Origin: Bacteroidales bacterium
GTDB lineage: Bacteria > Bacteroidota > Bacteroidia > Bacteroidales > Tenuifilaceae
Length of the DNA stretch: 50,669 nt
Reading direction: 5' to 3'
Assembly (NCBI GenBank): GCA_025361485.1
Contig: JANYLA010000113.1
Coordinates: 1-50,669 of the forward strand
The stretch's first letter is position 1. Every line of letters begins with the position of its first letter. The position numbers were made by a program, and so were the translations under genes. Shown here in pieces: positions 26,824 to 35,536 of the stretch. Under the pieces are notes generated by a model. It did not search any database. It saw only the letters and a program-made list of their open reading frames with translations, and was not told the origin of the DNA.

Positions 26824-29166
26824 TTACAAATCGGTAATAATTTTAGTTATTCCAAGCACTCCGATAATACCATCTTTTTCATCAATAAGCGGAAGAATTG
26901 TCACAGCAATTTTATGCTCAATCCCATCGTTCATGGTTTCGAGGTAAACTTTATTAATTATTGGTGTTTTGGTTCTAATTACATCCTGTTCGTCGCGATA
27001 GGTTCTTGCGGCTTGCTCTCTTCCCAAAAGATCGAAATCCGATAATCCGACCACCTCTTCAGGGCTCGATGCATTGAATTGGCTGAGCATGGATTCGCTT
27101 ACATGAACGTATTTTCCACTCGTATCTTTTTGAAAGATAAAATCGGGAGAGTTTTTGAGCAAAGCATCAAGGAGCGATTTATCCTCACGGAGTTCGGCCT
27201 GAACCTGTTCCTGTTCATGTCGCTTGCGCTCCATCTCCTCCTGAGTAGCTTGCAGCTCCTCCATGTTCTGACGCATTTCTTCCTCTTGTGCCGACATCTC
27301 TTCTGCCTGCTGCTGCGATTTTGCAAGTAGCTCGGCAGTGCGGATATTAATGCGAACGCTCGATATTGTAGCAGCAATACTTGTTGCTACCTTCTCGATA
27401 AATTCAATATGATGCTTTTCGTAAATCTTAAAGGTTGCCATCTCAATAACACCGAGTATCTCATCGTTAATCTTTAGTGGAACGAGTAGGAGACATCGAG
27501 GATTTTCTTTTCCCAAACCGGATGTAATGCTGATGTAGTCCTTTGGGATATCAACCATAAAAATCGATTTTCCTTCAGTAAAACATCTTCCAACCAATCC
27601 TTCGCCAACGGCTACATTTTTTTCGAGGAATTTGCGTCTATCGTAAGCATAACAGGCTGTCATCTCAACAACAGGATTGTCCTTATCATTATCATTCAAT
27701 ATAAAAACACCACCTTGTATTGAAGTTGTATAGCTAACTAGATTTCGGATGATATTATAGGACAGCTCGGCAAGGTTATCGTTATTCTGACGCAGAATAT
27801 CACCAAACATTGCTATTCCTTTTGTTGCCCAATTCTGTTTCTCCTCTTCATTCTTCCTTTCAATCTCACTTTCGCGAGCATGCTTTAAACTTTTCTGCAT
27901 CTCAAGTAGGGATTTACCAAGAGTATCCTTTTCCCCGAGCAATTCAAATTGAGCATCAAGATTGCCTTTGCCAATTTCACGAGCGAAATTTTCAGTAACA
28001 TTTAGCCCATCAATTACTTTACTGACAGATTTAGCCACAGCCTCAATCTCATCGCCACTGGTAACAAAAACCTTTTTCGATTTATCAATATCTCCCTGCG
28101 CAAGGTTTTGTAAAAGATCCGTAGTTCTTTGAATAGGCTCCGTTATTGAACGCGCAATCAGCCATATTACAACGCCTAAAATGATTAATCCCAATATGGC
28201 AACAATTAATACGCTAAATAAAGATGAACGTGCCTCGCTCATTATTACGTTAACAGGTATTGATAGCCGAATTGACCAAGGCGAGGGTGTTTGTCCAACC
28301 TGAATTGGGGTATAAATAACAAGCTGTTTTTCACCACCATTACTTGTATAAAAAGTGATGCCTTTTCCGTTTTTTATTTTATCGGATATTTGATTCTCAA
28401 TATCCTCTTCGGGAGCTATTTCCTTAAGAGTTTTTTTAACAAAATCAATATTCGTGTGGGCGATTATAGTTCCATTGTTCGAAAGGAGCGAGACGGTAGT
28501 ATTTGGGAAGGGCTTCGTTTGATCAATAATTTTCTGAAATTTACCTAGTTCAAGATCCACTCCACCTAACCCTTGAAATGTTCCATTCCGATGAACAGGA
28601 ACGCTAACTGTAGTAGCAAGGTAATCCTTTCCTTCAAGCTGAAAGACATACGGATCGAGAACCAATTCACTGTTGAGCGATTTTGAGTGGTAGTATGGAC
28701 TCGTGGTTATATCGCCAGTTACATTTTTGTGTTGAACCTCAATGAATGGAACTCCATTTTTAAGGAATGCCGTAAAAGATCTTCTTCCATAATTTTGAGT
28801 ATAACCCTTTTTTATCAATGAATACTCAAGAGTGCACCAAACAGTCATGTATCTTGGATTTTCTTTCGCTTGATTTTTAAGAGTTGTTACGAAAATAGAA
28901 TCTAACTTTTCAGTATCGTATTTGTTATAAGTTTCTAATGAATTTGCTAAAGAACGGGCAAAACCCAGGTCAAATTCAAGGTCTGCTCTAACAAGGTTAG
29001 CAGTTTTTTGGGCTTCTCCTTGGGCAATCGAGATCGCATTATTTAGCGCCATCTTATTTAATCGATAAGCTACAAATGCACCAACTACTACAAGAACAGA
29101 AATGGTAGTTATTAAAACATAAACCAGCATCTTTGTTCTGATCATATTCTTAAACGCTATCTTCAT
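26824..29166 (-). CDS. Cache-HAMP-GAF-coiled coil-PAS sensor protein without an output domain
   Basis: 780 residues. TM1 is at about 11-33. A periplasmic double-Cache-type ligand domain follows to about 310, then TM2 (about 314-338) and HAMP (about 338-392). A GAF domain lies at about 465-605, a coiled coil with AEEMSAQEEEMRQNMEEL near residue 622, and a C-terminal PAS domain at about 665-780. No histidine kinase, cyclase, GGDEF or MCP signalling tip is present, so output must go through partner proteins or the coiled coil. The protein at 35537-37849 is a paralogue with the same order and the same coiled-coil motif. The TPR-SpoIIE phosphatase is divergently transcribed 238 nt away and is a candidate partner. 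Confidence 0.82.
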   Translation of the reverse strand: MKIAFKNMIRTKMLVYVLITTISVLVVVGAFVAYRLNKMALNNAISIAQGEAQKTANLVRADLEFDLGFARSLANSLETYNKYDTEKLDSIFVTTLKNQAKENPRYMTVWCTLEYSLIKKGYTQNYGRRSFTAFLKNGVPFIEVQHKNVTGDITTSPYYHSKSLNSELVLDPYVFQLEGKDYLATTVSVPVHRNGTFQGLGGVDLELGKFQKIIDQTKPFPNTTVSLLSNNGTIIAHTNIDFVKKTLKEIAPEEDIENQISDKIKNGKGITFYTSNGGEKQLVIYTPIQVGQTPSPWSIRLSIPVNVIMSEARSSLFSVLIVAILGLIILGVVIWLIARSITEPIQRTTDLLQNLAQGDIDKSKKVFVTSGDEIEAVAKSVSKVIDGLNVTENFAREIGKGNLDAQFELLGEKDTLGKSLLEMQKSLKHARESEIERKNEEEKQNWATKGIAMFGDILRQNNDNLAELSYNIIRNLVSYTTSIQGGVFILNDNDKDNPVVEMTACYAYDRRKFLEKNVAVGEGLVGRCFTEGKSIFMVDIPKDYISITSGLGKENPRCLLLVPLKINDEILGVIEMATFKIYEKHHIEFIEKVATSIAATISSVRINIRTAELLAKSQQQAEEMSAQEEEMRQNMEELQATQEEMERKRHEQEQVQAELREDKSLLDALLKNSPDFIFQKDTSGKYVHVSESMLSQFNASSPEEVVGLSDFDLLGREQAARTYRDEQDVIRTKTPIINKVYLETMNDGIEHKIAVTILPLIDEKDGIIGVLGITKIITDL

Positions 29167-29404
29167 AGTTATTGTATTAATAAGAATAATAATGGATTTT
29201 TCTTAGACCGTGGAAAAACACACCAAATTAATCACTGTTTATTCGGTTAAAAATACGAAATGTTTTAATAGAATAAAACTCATTTTAAGCAGGTTGTTTT
29301 TATTCTTTAAATCTTGATAACTTTTTAAAAGAATATTCCAAAATATTATTGCAATAGCATAACTTTAACAGGAATGTTTTAGAGCAATCGCATAGCCAAT
29401 TAAT

Positions 29405-31729
29405 ATGAGTTTAAAGATGAAAAGTTATCGTTTTCTTCTTTGTGCATTAATCGCCTTCGTATTTTCATCCCAACTTTTTTCAGAGAATCAAGTTGCAGTT
29501 AATGATGAAGATAAACTATTTTTTCTTTTTGATAAATGCGAGAAATTACGCGCCACAAATCCCGATTCAGCAGTAATTATTGCGCAGCAAGCCCTCGACA
29601 TAGCAAATGCAATAAACACGGAGTACAGCATAGCTAAGGCCGAGCATCTTCTGGGATACTGCTATTACAGCAGGAACGATTTTGAACTTGCAATAATTCA
29701 CCTCAATAAATCGCTTCAAATCGCTCGTCACAATAATCTCGATGAGTGGACTGCACTAGGTTTAAATCGCATTGGGAATGTATACCAGCTTAAAAGCAAT
29801 AATCTGCAAGCATTTGATGCTTACAAGGAAGCGTTGCAAATAAATCAAAAGGTTGAGAATAAAATTGAAATAGCGCGTTCCTTGGGAAATCTTGGGTCGA
29901 TATATAACCTCTTTGGCAGCTACCAAAAATCTATCGAATATTTTCTTCAGGCGCTTGCCATTTACGAAAAGCTCGATGAACAGGAGGGTATCGCTTGGAC
30001 ATCATTAAGTATAGCACGACTTTTTAAGCGACTTGGTTTATACGAAAAGGCAATACAATACGCAGAACCAGCCTTGCTGAAATACCGAGAAATTGAGCAG
30101 AAAACAGGAAGTACAAATGGTATAACCCTTTCGCTATCCGAATTGGGTAGCATTTATCAACACTTAGGCATTTACGATAAAGCGATTGAGAACACGCAAA
30201 CGGTTCTTGATATTAACATTCGAAATCATAATATCCAAGGACAAGCAGCAAACCATTTGTCGCTCGGAATAATTTGTTTTGAAAAGGGCGATTTAGCAAA
30301 TGCTGAAAAAGATTTGAACCGTGCATTAGAGCTGAAACGTCAGGTTAATGATAGTTTGGACTTATCGATGCTACATCGGTATTTAGGAGAGACAATGATT
30401 CTTAAAAATAATTTACAGCTAGGAATCAGCTATATTGATAAGGGATTACGTATTGCCCAAAAGCACAAGCTTTTATTGGATATTAAGGATTCGTACTTAA
30501 GCTTATCCAAGGCGCAAATTAAACAAAAGAATTACCTCAAGGCGCTTGAATACCAAACGTTGTATTCATCGCTTAAGGATAGCATTAACTCAAGCGAAAT
30601 TGCACGCCTCGAAATGCAGTACGATTTTGATAAACGTGAAAAGGAGCAGGAGCTTATCACCAAGCAGCGGGATGCTGTTCAGCAAGCAAAGCTTGAACGG
30701 CAACAGATGTTTACCATTTTTACTACAATAGCTCTATTTCTAACACTTTTACTCGCATCGGTTATTTTCTACTACTATAAGGAGAAGAAAAAAACGAATC
30801 AGGTCTTAACTGTTCAGAAAAGCGAGATCGAGAAGCAAAAACAGGAGATTGAGAATCAACGCGATATTGCAACCCGCCAGCGCGATCAGATCGCTGATCA
30901 GCAAAAATTGATTACCGATAGTATCCGATACGCCAGCCGCATTCAATCGGCCGTTTTCCCTCGCGAACAGGTTATTGGAAAATTACTAAAGGAGTATTTT
31001 ATCCACTATAAACCCAAAAATATTGTAAGCGGCGATTTTTATTGGGTTTCGGAATTGCACGATGGGCGACTTGTTGTGGCTACCGCCGATTGCACTGGTC
31101 ATGGAGTTCCTGGTGCTTTTATGAGCATGCTTAGCATTACGCACTTAAAGGAGTTAACCGCATTAGCGCACAATGTATCGGCAGGGGATATCCTTTTTAA
31201 ACTTCGAAGTTTAATAATTGCATCGCTAAACCAAACCGGAAACGAGGGCGATTCGGTTGATGGATTAGATTTGTCGTTGGCTATAATCGATAAAAAAACA
31301 GGTACGTTAGAATATGCTGGGGCGTTTATGCCAATCATGATTTGCAGAAAAAAATCTGCCGAATCGAAACCATTGGAGTATTTTAATGATAAGGTTGAAT
31401 CGGAGAGTTTTGAACTTTACGAAATTAAGGCCGATAAGATGCCAATTGGGTACTACGTAATTGGCGAAAAACCTTTTACCACTCACCGGGTTACTCTTAT
31501 TGATACCGATACCATTTACATGATGACCGATGGTTACTGCGATCAGTTTGGAGGAGAAAAAAATCACAAGTTTTTGCTTGCGAACTTTAAAAAGCTATTG
31601 ATTAATCTGCAACACATGACGCTTGGCGAGCAGAAGAAAGTGCTTTCTCAAACCCTCGATACCTATATGGGAAACCAAAAACAGGTCGATGATATCCTTG
31701 TATTAGGTTTTAAAGTGGAAATGCTTTAA
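29405..31729 (+). CDS. TPR-repeat membrane protein with a SpoIIE-type serine phosphatase domain
   Basis: 774 residues. The signal sequence begins at the Met at residue 5 (MKSYRFLLCALIAFVFSS). About eight TPR repeats fill residues 50-400 in the periplasm. One membrane helix (about 437-456) and a long coiled coil (about 460-505) link to a PP2C/SpoIIE domain (about 510-774) that begins DSIRYASRIQSAVFP. Metal-binding aspartates include D544 (SGDFYW) and D562 (TADCTGHGVPGAF), with DD near the C-terminus (VDDILVLGF). Such proteins dephosphorylate anti-sigma-factor antagonists or similar switches; none is encoded nearby. It is convergent with the PHP gene, with 5 nt between the ends. Confidence 0.88.
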   Translation: MSLKMKSYRFLLCALIAFVFSSQLFSENQVAVNDEDKLFFLFDKCEKLRATNPDSAVIIAQQALDIANAINTEYSIAKAEHLLGYCYYSRNDFELAIIHLNKSLQIARHNNLDEWTALGLNRIGNVYQLKSNNLQAFDAYKEALQINQKVENKIEIARSLGNLGSIYNLFGSYQKSIEYFLQALAIYEKLDEQEGIAWTSLSIARLFKRLGLYEKAIQYAEPALLKYREIEQKTGSTNGITLSLSELGSIYQHLGIYDKAIENTQTVLDINIRNHNIQGQAANHLSLGIICFEKGDLANAEKDLNRALELKRQVNDSLDLSMLHRYLGETMILKNNLQLGISYIDKGLRIAQKHKLLLDIKDSYLSLSKAQIKQKNYLKALEYQTLYSSLKDSINSSEIARLEMQYDFDKREKEQELITKQRDAVQQAKLERQQMFTIFTTIALFLTLLLASVIFYYYKEKKKTNQVLTVQKSEIEKQKQEIENQRDIATRQRDQIADQQKLITDSIRYASRIQSAVFPREQVIGKLLKEYFIHYKPKNIVSGDFYWVSELHDGRLVVATADCTGHGVPGAFMSMLSITHLKELTALAHNVSAGDILFKLRSLIIASLNQTGNEGDSVDGLDLSLAIIDKKTGTLEYAGAFMPIMICRKKSAESKPLEYFNDKVESESFELYEIKADKMPIGYYVIGEKPFTTHRVTLIDTDTIYMMTDGYCDQFGGEKNHKFLLANFKKLLINLQHMTLGEQKKVLSQTLDTYMGNQKQVDDILVLGFKVEML

Positions 31730-31734
31730 TCGGT

Positions 31735-32511
31735 TCAGATTCTTTGTGTTTCTCTCTTTCGTTTGGTAAATTTTACAATCTCCTTGTAGCCTAAAGCTTT
31801 AAGTTCAGAAATTGCTTCATCAAAATACTGCCCAATATTCTGCTCAACATGAGCGTCTGAACCTAGGGTAATTGGAACTTTATGCTTGGCCAATTTTTCG
31901 AGAAAAACGGCAGATGGGTAAAATTCTGCACAGGGTTTGTTTCGCCCACTGGTATTAAGTTCAACAACCACGCCCGATTTTTTAAAAACTTTTGCTGTTT
32001 CTTCATAAAGACGCTCCAGACGAAACGTTGGGTAGTAACAAAATTTCTTAGCCAAATCGCAATGTCCAATTACATCGAATAAACCCGACTTTGCCGATTG
32101 CTGTACGAGCTTAAAATAATCGGTATAAAACTTATCAATGCTAATCTGATCGTATGGTCTAATATCAGTATCAAAATTCCAGTCGTTAATGAAATGAACC
32201 GAACCAATAGTGTAATCAAAGGGAATGGAGTTTATCAATGCGGCAATCTCTTTTTCCATACCTAGAACAAAATCGATTTCACCCCCGATTTTCACCAGTA
32301 CAGGATTTTTTTCATCTTGATTTAACGAGTTAACCTTTTCGATCATTACGGGGATATTGTTCAAATCCATAGCCCAACCTACCGGTTTTAAGCAGATATG
32401 ATCGGAAAAACCAATTTCAGGAATACCTTTAAACGCAGCCGATGCCACCATATCCTCGTGGGTATCTTTTCCATCAGATAAATAGGTATGCATATGGTAA
32501 TCGGGCAACAT
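31735..32511 (-). CDS. PHP-domain phosphoesterase, histidinol-phosphatase-like
   Basis: 258 residues of the PHP superfamily. The metal-binding HxH motif is at the start (DYHMHTYLSDG), followed by GFSDHI, EIDF, GSVHFI, IGHCDLAKKF, VVELNTSG and LGSDAHV. All ligand positions look present. Members of this size include HisK-type histidinol phosphatase and other phosphoesterases. No his genes are adjacent, so the substrate cannot be fixed. It is divergent from the exonuclease gene. Confidence 0.85.
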   Translation of the reverse strand: MLPDYHMHTYLSDGKDTHEDMVASAAFKGIPEIGFSDHICLKPVGWAMDLNNIPVMIEKVNSLNQDEKNPVLVKIGGEIDFVLGMEKEIAALINSIPFDYTIGSVHFINDWNFDTDIRPYDQISIDKFYTDYFKLVQQSAKSGLFDVIGHCDLAKKFCYYPTFRLERLYEETAKVFKKSGVVVELNTSGRNKPCAEFYPSAVFLEKLAKHKVPITLGSDAHVEQNIGQYFDEAISELKALGYKEIVKFTKRKRETQRI

Positions 32512-32761
32512 TGTTTTCTTTTATTGATAAAACATTAAATAAATCATATTGTTAACATTCCCACTATAAGAAACTAAAGATATGAAATCAAATCCGAGAA
32601 TAAACAGTTTTTTTTAAATTAGAGAATAAATTAGGTGTTTACAATTTGACATTGAAGTGAATATGGAGTTATTATATAACAGCGAAGCTTCTTTTTAAGC
32701 CAGAATAAAAATTTATACATTTATCGCAATATTAAACTCTCTCTTTTCAAATACTTATTTA

Positions 32762-34150
32762 ATGTACACCATCATCGATATTGAAACCACAGGAGGAAAT
32801 CACCAACGTGATAAGATAACCGAAATAGCCGTTTACGTTCACGATGGGTCGAGGGTAATCGATGAGTTCACCACGCTTATTAACCCCGAACGATCGATTC
32901 CGTACTATATAACCCAAATGACTGGCATTACCGATGATATGGTAGCAAAAGCACCGCGATTCTTTGAGGTTGCCCGTAAAATTGTTGAACTAACCGAGGG
33001 TCGGGTTTTTGTGGCACACAACGCACCGTTCGATTATCGTTTTATTCAAAGCGAGTTTAAGCAGCTGGGTTACGAGTTTGAGCGCGAAACAATCTGCACG
33101 GTTCGTTTGAGTAGGAAGTTAATTCCTGGGAAATCATCGTACAGCCTTGGAAATCTTTGTAATGATTTAGGTATTCGAATTACCGATCGGCACCGAGCAG
33201 CGGGCGATGCCTTAGCAACAGTGAAACTTCTCGAACTCCTTCTTTCAGTTAATAAGAGCTCCGACTCAGATGCCCTAAGCACCATTCCTGATAAAAAAGG
33301 GTTACATCCTAATCTTAATTTATCACTTATTTCGAAAATCCCAGAGGACACAGGTGTTTACTACCTCTACGATGATAGGGGTGTTCTAATTTATGTCGGA
33401 AAAAGCATAAATATTCGTCATCGAATTCAGCAACATCTTGGAACTGCCAAAACAATTCGTGCAGGCGAGATGCGAGCACGAATTGCCGATATTAGCTATG
33501 AAATTACAGGAAGTGAACTGATTGCTTTACTTGTTGAAACGGAGGAGATAAAAAAGAGCAAACCTATTTTTAACCGAGCAGGAAGACGAACTGGCAATCA
33601 GCTGGGAATGTATTATTACGAGAATGAAGGTGGATACCTAAGTTTGAAGATAAAAAGAATGACCTCTGCCGATGATGTTCCTTTAACCACATTTTCAAAT
33701 GCCGATGAATCAAGAGTTTTTCTCGATCGGTTAATGGAGAAATATGATCTTTGCCAAACGCTTTGTAATCTCTACACTTCAGGCGGATCCTGTTTTCACT
33801 ACGAAATCAAAAAGTGTTTAGGTGCTTGTGTTGGTGAAGAGTCTGCTGATGTATATAATATTAGAGTTCAAAAGGCTATTGATAGTATTAGGCTATCGAC
33901 AAAAAGTTTTTTGCTTTTCGATAAGGGTCGGAATAGTACCGAAAAATCGGTGGTCAAGGTGGTTAATGGCGAGCTAATTGGGTATGCATTTTTCGATCCG
34001 AATAGCATTGACGGAAACATTTCGCTACTTGATGATATTCTTATAGCATGCCCCGATAATCGGGATGCACAGCAAATAATACGATCATTTTTGGCTAAAG
34101 CATCACCAAGGAGCGTTATCTACCTTAATGCGGAATCCCCGGAAGATTAA
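32762..34150 (+). CDS. DEDDh exonuclease fused to a GIY-YIG (UvrC/Cho-like) nuclease
   Basis: 462 residues. Residues 1-165 form a DnaQ/epsilon-type 3'-5' exonuclease: D6 and E8 in IIDIETTGG, the Asp in HNAPFDYRFI, and H/D in RHRAAGDALATVKLL. Residues about 195-280 are a GIY-YIG domain (TGVYYLYDDRGVLIYVGKSINIRHRI, in part), like the N-terminal nuclease of UvrC or Cho. A C-terminal part with cysteines (GGSCFHYEIKKCLGAC) is shared with UvrC-like proteins. The UvrC endonuclease-V-like and HhH domains are absent. Such fusions occur in several bacteria and probably act in DNA repair. Its end overlaps the convergent dGTPase gene by 26 nt. Confidence 0.9.
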   Translation: MYTIIDIETTGGNHQRDKITEIAVYVHDGSRVIDEFTTLINPERSIPYYITQMTGITDDMVAKAPRFFEVARKIVELTEGRVFVAHNAPFDYRFIQSEFKQLGYEFERETICTVRLSRKLIPGKSSYSLGNLCNDLGIRITDRHRAAGDALATVKLLELLLSVNKSSDSDALSTIPDKKGLHPNLNLSLISKIPEDTGVYYLYDDRGVLIYVGKSINIRHRIQQHLGTAKTIRAGEMRARIADISYEITGSELIALLVETEEIKKSKPIFNRAGRRTGNQLGMYYYENEGGYLSLKIKRMTSADDVPLTTFSNADESRVFLDRLMEKYDLCQTLCNLYTSGGSCFHYEIKKCLGACVGEESADVYNIRVQKAIDSIRLSTKSFLLFDKGRNSTEKSVVKVVNGELIGYAFFDPNSIDGNISLLDDILIACPDNRDAQQIIRSFLAKASPRSVIYLNAESPED

Positions 34151-35465
34151 TGCCCTGTAAAACTCTAAATTGATCAAGCGCATAGATATCGGTCATGCCC
34201 GAAATATAGTCGAGTATACCCATCAATTTTTCGTAATTAGATCCATTTTTACATCGAAATTGATTCGGGAGTAATCTTAAAATCTTTGCATTGTAGGCAC
34301 TCGTTGGGTTAATAATTGCCTTGCAGTAGTTATCAAGTAAACTTCCTATAATTCGGTAACCGCTTAGTTCAATTTCGATAACTGCTTTATGGTTATAAAT
34401 CTGTTCAACCGAGATTTCCTTTACAACCTTTATCGCTGATAACGACGTGCTGTCAACCAGCTCTATTAAGGGTTTCACTTTATCGCCATTCATTATGGTC
34501 TCGTAATTATTCAAAAAGGCAATTGAGCAATCGGTTACCAATTTTCCGATTACAATTGCCCTTAAAAATGAAATCTGCTCATTGGTATCGGTAACCTCTG
34601 CTAGGGTTCTGTTGATTCGATTGATTTCCTCAGCGTTTATTATTGTGTCAAAAAAGTTAAGGTAAAGCTTTTTCACATACTCAGTGGATAAAATACCAAG
34701 CTTATGAGCATCCTCAATATCCATAATCTGATAGCAGATATCATCTGCTGCTTCAACTAAATATACTAAGGGATGACGACCAAAAACATCCTGCTGATGC
34801 TCTACCAATCCTATTCTTTTAGCAATTTTCGAAAAAATATCTTTTTCCGATTGGAAAAAACCAAACTTTTTTCCGTTAAACGATGATGGGTATGGATACT
34901 TTACCAACGATGAAAGCACTGCGTAGCTTAATCTAAATCCACCACTTCTGCGTCCTTCAAGCTGCTGCGTTAGCAATCTGAAAGCATTTGCATTTCCTTC
35001 GTATCGAATTAAATCAACCCATTCAATATCGCTTACAAGGGGTTTGAGTATTTCAGTATTGTCGATAAAAAACTTGCGGATTGCCTCTTCGCCGCTATGC
35101 CCAAAGGGAGGATTTCCTAAGTCATGTGCCAAGCAGGCTGTTGAAATAATGGTTGGGATTTCAGCAATTAGGCTGTATTCTATTCCTTTTTCTTTTTGAT
35201 GGATCGTATTTACAAGCATATTCCCTAACGAACGGCCAACGCTTGCTACCTCGAGACTGTGGGTTAGCCTATTGTGAACAAAAACGCTACCGGGCAATGG
35301 GAATACTTGAGTTTTATTCTGTAATCGACGAAATGGCGACGAAAAAATTATCCGATCATAATCGCGCTGAAATTGTGTGCGTGTATAATTGGAATCGAGT
35401 ATTTCATCACTTTCAGCTCCTAGCCGGATTGGTGTTAAGAGTTTATTCCAGTTCATGTTATACAT
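34125..35465 (-). CDS. dgt: Deoxyguanosinetriphosphate triphosphohydrolase (dGTPase)
   Basis: 446 residues (443 if translation starts at the ATG at 35456). It removes the intact triphosphate from dGTP or other dNTPs. HD-domain residues are visible in VHNRLTHSLEVASVGRSLG, TACLAHDLGNPPFGHSGEEAI and AADDICYQIMDIEDAH. The start NYTRTQFQRDYDRIIFSSPFRRLQNKTQVF (shown in part) is the hallmark of this group. The length is between the short and long bacterial classes. Its 3' end overlaps the exonuclease gene. A role in dNTP control or phage defence is known for the family; nothing here decides between them. Confidence 0.92.
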   Translation of the reverse strand: MYNMNWNKLLTPIRLGAESDEILDSNYTRTQFQRDYDRIIFSSPFRRLQNKTQVFPLPGSVFVHNRLTHSLEVASVGRSLGNMLVNTIHQKEKGIEYSLIAEIPTIISTACLAHDLGNPPFGHSGEEAIRKFFIDNTEILKPLVSDIEWVDLIRYEGNANAFRLLTQQLEGRRSGGFRLSYAVLSSLVKYPYPSSFNGKKFGFFQSEKDIFSKIAKRIGLVEHQQDVFGRHPLVYLVEAADDICYQIMDIEDAHKLGILSTEYVKKLYLNFFDTIINAEEINRINRTLAEVTDTNEQISFLRAIVIGKLVTDCSIAFLNNYETIMNGDKVKPLIELVDSTSLSAIKVVKEISVEQIYNHKAVIEIELSGYRIIGSLLDNYCKAIINPTSAYNAKILRLLPNQFRCKNGSNYEKLMGILDYISGMTDIYALDQFRVLQGINLPGIPH

Positions 35466-35478
35466 AAGTTGAGACTTA

Positions 35479-35509
35479 AAAAACTAGGCTCAGATTAATT
35501 CTGAGCCTA
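35479..35509 (-). terminator. Terminator of the second Cache-GAF-PAS sensor gene
   Basis: TAGGCTCAGA (35485-35494) pairs perfectly with TCTGAGCCTA (35500-35509). Read on the minus strand it is followed by a T run. It separates the sensor gene from dgt. Confidence 0.85.
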
Positions 35510-35536
35510 TAATTATATGCATTAATAGAAATTGGA

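Noticed and set aside
26824-29166. Methyl-accepting chemotaxis protein
   Set aside because: Cache and HAMP are present, but the conserved MCP signalling tip is absent and the protein ends in GAF and PAS.
34125-35465. Anti-phage defence island (dGTPase, nuclease fusion and CPBP protein)
   Set aside because: The genes are scattered among housekeeping genes, not in one unit, and each has a common cellular role.
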